From Parabacteroides merdae ATCC 43184 (lineage in GTDB: Bacteria > Bacteroidota > Bacteroidia > Bacteroidales > Tannerellaceae), in contig NZ_CP102286.1 of the NCBI RefSeq assembly GCF_025151215.1, positions 1,550,001 through 1,614,000 of the forward strand: DNA of 64,000 bases, given 5' to 3'. Positions 58,858 to 64,000 of this stretch are shown here, piece by piece (within the stretch, counting starts at the first letter, position 1; each line of letters begins with the position of its first letter). Position numbers and translations under genes: made by a program. The notes under the pieces are model-generated. The model had not been told where the DNA came from. It saw only the letters and a list, made by a program, of their open reading frames with translations, and made no database searches.

Positions 58858-59386
58858 GGTCGTATATAAAAGTAAAACTCCATCACTATCCCTGCGAGGC
58901 AGACCAAAGCCTATAAGACAGCGAAGGAGTTTCGTATGTTATTTATTCTTATTCTTCAGGTCATTAGCGCAGTTGCTTTTTCAGTCACAAAGGTAATGCC
59001 TTTTCGTGGATTTTCTTGTATAATTCAAAAAAAGTGTATGTATGCACAAAATATAAACACTTTGCGATGTAGGTTTGGTGTCTGCTTATTTCAAGATTGC
59101 TCATTAGTATTTTGGTAAGATTACTTCAGAAAACCACACTAAATTCTATAAATATACTATATTTGCGAAGGCTTGTATAATGAGCCCCAATTAATGTGGA
59201 ACATAGAGCGCAGATAGCACTGGAATGTGAAAGAACAGCCTATATTGAAGTTCCAAGAGAGTTAAGAATTAATAAAAGCGTTAAATATTCGCCCTTCAGA
59301 ATGTACCATTAAAGATTAAGGCCATATTTCTGATTTATTACATACAAGATATTGAGTAACAATCGGTTGTAAATACTAGAACTGTA
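58858..59386. other. Gene-free right end of the element
   Basis: Contains the hsdM promoter and no credible ORF; several short A+T-rich stretches lead to the junction TACTAGAAC-TGTA at 59374-59386. The integrase right-end binding sites should be here but I see no clear repeat array. Confidence 0.5.
58988..58995 (-). promoter_or_regulatory. -7 element of the hsd operon
   Basis: Minus-strand TACCTTTG (58995-58988), matching TAnnTTTG, 131 bases before the hsdM start. No clear -33 TTTG. Confidence 0.4.
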
Positions 59387-60054
59387 CAAATCTTTCTGAT
59401 ATCACTTTACCTGAACAAATAACGACATTTTCAGGTTCGGTATTTTGGGGGTGTGAAAAACTAAATAAAATAGATATTCCAAACTCTGTAACATGGATAG
59501 GGCCATACTCTTTCTATGGATGTATAGGAATTAATAAATTAACTATAAAAAGCAAATGCGCTATATTAAAACATTCATTTGACAATTGTAAAAACTTACA
59601 AGAAATCATATTCCCAGAATCAATGGATTATATAGAAAGTGATGCTTTTAGAGGTTGTCATATAGATAAAATATATTGTACAGGAGTTCCATTTTCAATC
59701 AAAGATGACTCATTTGATGAACGAACCAAAACTGAATGCAAATTATTTGTTCCTAATGGAATGTATAATAAATATGCCTGGGAATCAAAATATTGGAGTG
59801 AATTCAAAAACATTAAGGAATATAACCAAAACACTGTTGACAACGAATGTGTTTCCTTTAATAATGTGAATATAAGAGTTATTAGAAGAAATATTGTTTT
59901 AGAAACAGTTCAAAATACTCATGTTTCAATCTACAATATAAACGGCACATTAGTATTTAGTTCATCAGTGAAAAACAATGTATCAATACCACTCCAATCT
60001 GGATTTTATATTGTAAAATACAATGATGAAACAAAAAAGATAGCAATACTCTAA
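59387..60054 (+). pseudogene. LRR surface protein, C-terminal half (interrupted)
   Basis: In-frame continuation of the 39691-40050 half. LRR_5/BspA units (TNLSDITLPEQITTFSGS, FWGCEKLNKIDIPNSVTWIG, FYGCIGINKLTI, FDNCKNLQEIIFPES) are followed by VSIYNINGTLVFSSSV ... GFYIVKYNDETKKIAIL, the pattern of a type IX secretion C-terminal domain. The intact protein would be about 340 residues, exported and surface-attached. Now lacks signal peptide and start. Confidence 0.8.
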
Positions 60055-60065
60055 AATAAATGATT

Positions 60066-60392
60066 ATGAGAAACATCCTATTTTCATTAATTCTAATCAT
60101 TGCTTTTTCATGCGGAGAAAGCAAGACAGAGGTAACTGGTGCAGATAAATACATCGAAACCATCACAGGATTCACCTGCGAAAAGGCTGTTGTTACCGAT
60201 AACGGCTATTTGATTATTGCCATTGACGCTGAATCAGCTTCCGGATATGACGCACTTGCTTCGCAATTTCTTGAAGAAGCTAAAAAAGAAGGTGTATCTG
60301 GACTAAAAGGAGTATTGATCGTCGATATAAAAAACTCGAAGTTTGAACAAGGAGCTGTTGTTGGCAAAAGAATAGGGAAAGCTTATGAATAA
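60066..60392 (+). CDS. Small lipoprotein
   Basis: 108 residues. Signal MRNILFSLILIIAFSC with a lipobox (IAFSC, Cys at 16), then a compact alpha/beta domain (FTCEKAVVTDNGYLIIAIDA, GVSGLKGVLIVDIKNSKFEQ). It follows the LRR gene by 11 bases with the ATGATTATG start used by many phage genes here, so it may be the last prophage gene. Function unknown. Confidence 0.6.
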   Translation: MRNILFSLILIIAFSCGESKTEVTGADKYIETITGFTCEKAVVTDNGYLIIAIDAESASGYDALASQFLEEAKKEGVSGLKGVLIVDIKNSKFEQGAVVGKRIGKAYE

Positions 60393-60483
60393 CCAGAAAC
60401 AATCACAGCTATTCTTAATTCGTAGCAATAAAATCCCGGCATATTTTTTTAGTCATGCCGTGCGACAGCGTATAGAAAAAAAC

Positions 60484-60491
60484 TATCTTTG
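60484..60491 (+). promoter_or_regulatory. -7 element upstream of pyrB
   Basis: TATCTTTG (TAnnTTTG), 114 bases before the pyrB ATG. A short CGGCAT / ATGCCG repeat lies just upstream at 60437-60460. Confidence 0.5.
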
Positions 60492-60605
60492 CCAAACGAG
60501 AAACGTTATATCTATGAATAAACGACTAACTTTTTTACAAATATTTTATAGAAGTCAATTCATAAATATATAAATATCAGATAATAAACATATTACAGCA
60601 TATAA

Positions 60606-61526
60606 ATGAAAAGTAAAAGTTTAGTTTCTATCGATCAATGCTCCAAAGAGGACATTCTTCGTATTCTGGATAACGCCAGGAAGTTTGAAGCAAATCCGAA
60701 CCGTAAGGTACTGGAAGGCAAAGTTGCAGCGACCTTGTTCTTCGAACCCTCCACCCGCACACGTCTGAGTTTCGAAACTGCGGTGAACCGGTTGGGCGGC
60801 CGTGTGATCGGTTTCTCCGACGCTTCCACGACTAGTTCCTCCAAAGGCGAAACACTGAAAGATACCATCCTGATGGTAAGCAACTACGTCGATCTTATCA
60901 TTATGCGCCACCATTTGGAAGGCGCCGCCCGTTATGCATCGGAGGTTACGGACGTGCCTATCATCAATGCCGGTGACGGAGCAAACCAGCATCCCTCCCA
61001 GACAATGCTGGACCTCTATTCCATTCAAAAGACACAAGGCAAGCTGACCGATCTCAACATCACAATGGTAGGCGACCTGAAATACGGACGTACCGTACAC
61101 TCACTGATAGTAGGTATGTCTCATTTCAACCCGACATTCAACTTTATCGCACCAAACGAACTCCGCATGCCGGACGAACAGAAAAACTTCTGCGACAAAC
61201 ATGGCATCAAATACAACGAATATACCGAATTTACGGAAGACATCATCAACCAGACGGATATTCTGTACATGACTCGTGTACAACGCGAACGTTTCACCGA
61301 CCTCGAAGAATACGAACGTGTAAAGAATGTGTATATACTGAAGAATGACATGCTGAAAAACAGTCGCGAGAACTTGCGCATCCTGCATCCGCTGCCTCGC
61401 GTGAACGAAATCGCTTATGATGTGGACGATAATCCGAAAGCCTATTATATCCAGCAGGCACGCAACGGACTGTTCGCCCGTCAAGCCATCATCTGCGAAG
61501 TGTTGGGCATTTCCGTTGAAGATTAA
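60606..61526 (+). CDS. pyrB: Aspartate carbamoyltransferase catalytic subunit
   Basis: 306 residues. [15 protein letters not shown] (carbamoyl-phosphate site STRTR), [14 protein letters not shown] and HPLPRVNEI are all present. It makes N-carbamoyl-aspartate, the second step of pyrimidine synthesis, and pairs with the regulatory subunit encoded next. Host gene with G+C content above the phage's. Confidence 0.98.
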   Translation: MKSKSLVSIDQCSKEDILRILDNARKFEANPNRKVLEGKVAATLFFEPSTRTRLSFETAVNRLGGRVIGFSDASTTSSSKGETLKDTILMVSNYVDLIIMRHHLEGAARYASEVTDVPIINAGDGANQHPSQTMLDLYSIQKTQGKLTDLNITMVGDLKYGRTVHSLIVGMSHFNPTFNFIAPNELRMPDEQKNFCDKHGIKYNEYTEFTEDIINQTDILYMTRVQRERFTDLEEYERVKNVYILKNDMLKNSRENLRILHPLPRVNEIAYDVDDNPKAYYIQQARNGLFARQAIICEVLGISVED

Positions 61527-61582
61527 GAATCCCGTTTCCTGATTTTCAACTTTCAATTATCAATTTTCAATTATCAAAAGTT

Positions 61583-62047
61583 ATGTCAGCAGAAAAGAAA
61601 AAAGAATTGCAGGTCGCCGCTTTAGAGAACGGTACTGCCATTGATCATATTCCCCCCAGCCAGTTGTTTAAAGTAGCCAAATTACTGGGGCTGGAAAACA
61701 TGGACAATACGATTACGATCGGCAACAATTTCCACAGCAATAAAATGGGCAGTAAAGGCATGATCAAAATCTCCGACAAGTTCTTCTGTGACGAAGAGAT
61801 CAACCGCATCGCCCTGATCGCCCCAAACGTGATCCTGAACATTATCCGCGATTACGAAGTGGTGGAGAAAAAGACCGTTACCTTACCAGACGAACTGGTA
61901 GGGCTCGTAAAATGCAACAATCCGAAATGTATTACCAATAATGAACCAATGCCGACTCGTTTCGATGTAATCGACAAAGAAAAGGGTACGATCAGATGCC
62001 ATTATTGCGAACGTAAGATTAATAAAGAAGACATCATCGTTAAATAA
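61583..62047 (+). CDS. pyrI: Aspartate carbamoyltransferase regulatory subunit
   Basis: 154 residues. N-terminal allosteric domain ([20 protein letters not shown]) and C-terminal zinc domain with [12 protein letters not shown] and RCHYCERK (four Cys). It binds nucleotides and regulates PyrB. 56 bases downstream of pyrB. Confidence 0.97.
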   Translation: MSAEKKKELQVAALENGTAIDHIPPSQLFKVAKLLGLENMDNTITIGNNFHSNKMGSKGMIKISDKFFCDEEINRIALIAPNVILNIIRDYEVVEKKTVTLPDELVGLVKCNNPKCITNNEPMPTRFDVIDKEKGTIRCHYCERKINKEDIIVK

Positions 62048-62048
62048 T

Positions 62049-62120
62049 TAACAATCGACAATGGACAATCGACAATTATTTGTCGCAGTCTTTTAATTGC
62101 CCATTGTCAATTATCAATTG
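62049..62120. repeat. CAATTATC/ACAATCGACAATGG repeat spacer
   Basis: Short repeats of ACAATCGACAATGGACAATC and CAATTATCAATTGTCA type before the flavin reductase gene, with a similar CAATTATCAATTTTCAATT run at 61552-61576 before pyrI. These spacer repeats are common between Bacteroidales genes. Confidence 0.5.
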
Positions 62121-62122
62121 TC

Positions 62123-62689
62123 ATGAAACACGACTGGAAGCCCGGCACGATGATCTATCCGCTGCCAGCAGTAATGGTTAGTTGCGGCTCTGAGCCTTCA
62201 GAATACAATATTATCACTGTCGCGTGGGTGGGTACGATATGTACTAACCCACCGATGTGTTATATCTCCGTCCGTCCGGAACGTCACTCCTACCCGATCT
62301 TGAAAAAGAACATGGAATTTGTGATTAACCTGACAACCCGCTCTTTAGCATACGCAACAGACTGGTGTGGTGTCAATTCCGGCAAAGATCATACTAAGTT
62401 CGAAGAGATGAAACTGACGCCAGGAAAAGCCTCAGTCGTAAATGCTCCAATCATCGAAGAATGCCCGCTCTGCATCGAATGCCGGGTAAAAGAAGTAATG
62501 GCATTAGGCAGCCATGACATGTTTATCGCCGATGTGGTAAACGTGCAGGCCGACGACAAATATCTGGACCCGGAAACGGGAGCTTTCGATATGCAGCGTG
62601 CTGACCTGCTGGCTTATTCACATGGCAAATATTACGGATTGGGCGACTTTGTCGGTAAATTCGGCTGGTCGGTCAGAAAGAAAAAATAG
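62123..62689 (+). CDS. Flavin reductase family protein
   Basis: 188 residues. Split-barrel FMN-binding fold: YPLPAVMVSCGSEPSEYNII, NPPMCYISVRPERHSYPILK, EFVINLTTRSLAYATDWCGV. Likely an NAD(P)H-flavin oxidoreductase. The next gene begins 3 bases later. Confidence 0.9.
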   Translation: MKHDWKPGTMIYPLPAVMVSCGSEPSEYNIITVAWVGTICTNPPMCYISVRPERHSYPILKKNMEFVINLTTRSLAYATDWCGVNSGKDHTKFEEMKLTPGKASVVNAPIIEECPLCIECRVKEVMALGSHDMFIADVVNVQADDKYLDPETGAFDMQRADLLAYSHGKYYGLGDFVGKFGWSVRKKK

Positions 62690-62691
62690 TC

Positions 62692-63417
62692 ATGAAGAAA
62701 ATTTACCTTATATTGCTGATACTTCCATTCTGTTTCTCGGCCAACGCCCAGAAGTTTATCAAGATCGAAGACAAGACATTCAACTGGGGAGGAAAAGTTG
62801 GAGTCAATGCCGCGCTCCCGATTGTCAAATCGTTGACGATAGACAATCAGGAGATGGAAGACATACGTCTGCAATATAAGGTAGGTTACCAAGCAGCTGT
62901 GTTTGCACGAGTCAATATCGATCGTTTCTATATTCAACCCAGCTTGGCATGGCAATATACGGAAGGTGACATACGTTTCAACATACCACAGACAGAAAAC
63001 AGCCTGCCTGACGGGACAAACACCCAAATGCCTATCGGCAAGAACCGGATTACTTATAAGTCCGCCACGCTCGAAGTTCCGGTGATGATCGGTTATTATC
63101 TGGTAAAAGAAGGTCCGTACGCATTAAGCATGATGTTCGGCCCCAATATCAAATACAACTACAAAACGCGCTACAGTACAGATATGACAGACAGACCCCG
63201 CGAGTTTGAAGACGACAATACCCCTTTCGGCATCAGCATAGCCGCCGGGCTGGGAGTCAGTATCTGGCGTCTGTTTCTTGACTTCAGTTATGAATTCGGT
63301 TTGAACGAGGTAGCTTCCGATTTCCGTGAGATAGGTACCGAGGCCAACCAGAAAGGGACTCTCAACATTGAAAAACGAACAAACATAATGAGTTTCTCAC
63401 TCGGTTTCCTGTTCTGA
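62692..63417 (+). CDS. Outer-membrane beta-barrel protein
   Basis: 241 residues with signal peptide MKKIYLILLILPFCFSANAQ and alternating amphipathic strands ending in MSFSLGFLF with terminal Phe. Matches the porin-family/OMP_b-brl group of Bacteroidales. Surface barrel of unknown cargo. Confidence 0.85.
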   Translation: MKKIYLILLILPFCFSANAQKFIKIEDKTFNWGGKVGVNAALPIVKSLTIDNQEMEDIRLQYKVGYQAAVFARVNIDRFYIQPSLAWQYTEGDIRFNIPQTENSLPDGTNTQMPIGKNRITYKSATLEVPVMIGYYLVKEGPYALSMMFGPNIKYNYKTRYSTDMTDRPREFEDDNTPFGISIAAGLGVSIWRLFLDFSYEFGLNEVASDFREIGTEANQKGTLNIEKRTNIMSFSLGFLF

Positions 63418-63456
63418 TTCAGATTTTCATTGTTAAACCATCAAAAAACATATCAG

Positions 63457-63801
63457 ATGAAAAAAGTCAAGATTACGGTATTAAAAACTACTTTAGATGA
63501 ACAACTGGCCCGCGAATACGGCGCCGAAGGACTGACCGCCTGCCCCATGCTGAAAGAAGGACAAGTTTTTTATGCTGATTATGCCAAGCCGGAAGGTTTT
63601 TGTGACGAGGCTTGGAAAGCGATTTACCAATATGCTTTTGCGTTGTCACATGGTGCCGGAAAAGAAGTATTCTATTATGGAGACTGGATCAGAAAACCGG
63701 GAGTTGCCATCTGCAGTTGCAATGACGGATTACGCCCTGTCATATTCAAGCTCGAAGCGACGGACGAAGAGTCCGAGATAGACTACACGCCTGTCCGTTG
63801 A
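63457..63801 (+). CDS. TIGR04076 family protein
   Basis: 114 residues from MKKVKITVLKTTLDEQLARE. Contains ACPMLKEGQVFY, GFCDEAWKAIYQYAFALSHG and GVAICSCNDGLRPVIFKLEA, the cysteine-spaced pattern of TIGR04076. Function unknown; common in anaerobes. Upstream in-frame ATG at 63430 is not preferred. Confidence 0.8.
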   Translation: MKKVKITVLKTTLDEQLAREYGAEGLTACPMLKEGQVFYADYAKPEGFCDEAWKAIYQYAFALSHGAGKEVFYYGDWIRKPGVAICSCNDGLRPVIFKLEATDEESEIDYTPVR

Positions 63802-63945
63802 CCAAAAATCAGGATGTATACCCTTATCCTGTAAAAATGGTACTTATCCCCGTAATTCATATACAATCCGAACCAACCTGTCACAGTAACTTTGTATCTG
63901 TTCCTCCGGAACATTCTTAATAGCGATTTAAACTAATATACAAGT

Positions 63946-64000
63946 ATGGCAAAAAAAGTATTGATCTTATCATCCAGTCCTCGCCGAGGCGGCAACTCAG
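63946..64000 (+). CDS. Flavodoxin-like NAD(P)H-dependent reductase, 5' end only
   Basis: 18 codons: AKKVLILSSSPRRGGNS, the N-terminal flavin-binding strand and SSPRRGGNS loop of FMN-reductase family proteins. Cut by the window edge. Confidence 0.75.
   Translation, partial: MAKKVLILSSSPRRGGNS

Larger units (their letters stand above)
40046..59386. mobile_element. 19.34-kb integrative mobilizable element carrying a type I R-M system
   Basis: Left junction after TGTA at 40042-40045 and right junction at TGTA 59383-59386; removing 40046-59386 restores one LRR reading frame. Contents: HTH regulator, tyrosine integrase, Xis-like protein, RepA-like ATPase, primase and MobV relaxase on the plus strand, and a type I R-M cargo with a second recombinase on the minus strand. 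No conjugation genes, so it needs a helper element for transfer. Confidence 0.85.

Noticed and set aside
60385..60573. 62-codon plus ORF before pyrB
   Set aside because: It covers the pyrB promoter and a small inverted repeat, and has no recognisable protein pattern.

Overview
The window looks like a Bacteroidales chromosome, most likely Parabacteroides or Bacteroides. The evidence is the host genes at the right end (pyrB-pyrI pair, flavin reductase, small beta-barrel, TIGR04076 protein), promoters of the TTTG / TAnnTTTG type in many intergenic gaps, weak Shine-Dalgarno sequences, and a protein with a type IX-secretion-like C-terminus. Species cannot be fixed from the sequence alone.

Region 1 (1 to about 39.7 kb) is a temperate tailed phage, entering the window inside the tape measure gene. 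Almost all genes are on the minus strand. Read in transcription order from the right there are: an early module (35.7 to 16.9 kb) with small regulatory proteins, LuxR-type and Xis-like HTH proteins, a Sak4-like ATPase, PD-(D/E)XK nuclease, NinB- and NinG-like proteins, an RlmN-like radical SAM protein, a UvsW-like helicase, a replication initiator, a helicase-methyltransferase fusion, a C5 methyltransferase, YopX, SSB and a HicAB pair; then from a strong promoter at 14.62 kb a late module (ASCH protein, PAPS-reductase/ParB pair, small and large terminase, portal, a second HicAB, scaffold, decoration protein, major capsid protein, head-tail proteins, tail tube, tail chaperones, tape measure). 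The lysogeny region (35.7 to 39.7 kb, plus strand) has two HTH regulators with distinct operator arrays, a cluster of small membrane proteins, and a LexA/S24-like repressor. Four gaps in the early operon carry tRNA-like RNA structures without a normal anticodon arm; two share a 5' hairpin with a conserved loop.

Region 2 (40.05 to 59.39 kb) is a 19.34-kb integrated mobilizable element. It has split a leucine-rich-repeat surface protein gene that follows the phage repressor: the halves at 39691-40050 and from 59383 join in frame at a shared TGTA. The plus-strand half carries a four-HTH regulator, tyrosine integrase, membrane protein, Xis-like protein, RepA-like ATPase, primase, a structured oriT-like gap and a MobV relaxase. 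The minus-strand cargo is a type I restriction-modification locus (hsdM, tyrosine recombinase, one complete and two partial hsdS, a DUF1016 nuclease, hsdR) plus a DUF3644 HEPN-like protein.

Region 3 (59.39 to 64 kb) holds the rest of the split gene, a small lipoprotein gene that may still be phage, then host genes pyrB, pyrI, flavin reductase, an outer-membrane beta-barrel, a TIGR04076 protein and the start of a flavodoxin-like gene.

Taken together the window is a defence-rich, nested insertion: a prophage with methyltransferases, toxin-antitoxin pairs and candidate exclusion proteins, itself (or its conversion gene) interrupted by an element carrying a phase-variable-looking restriction system.
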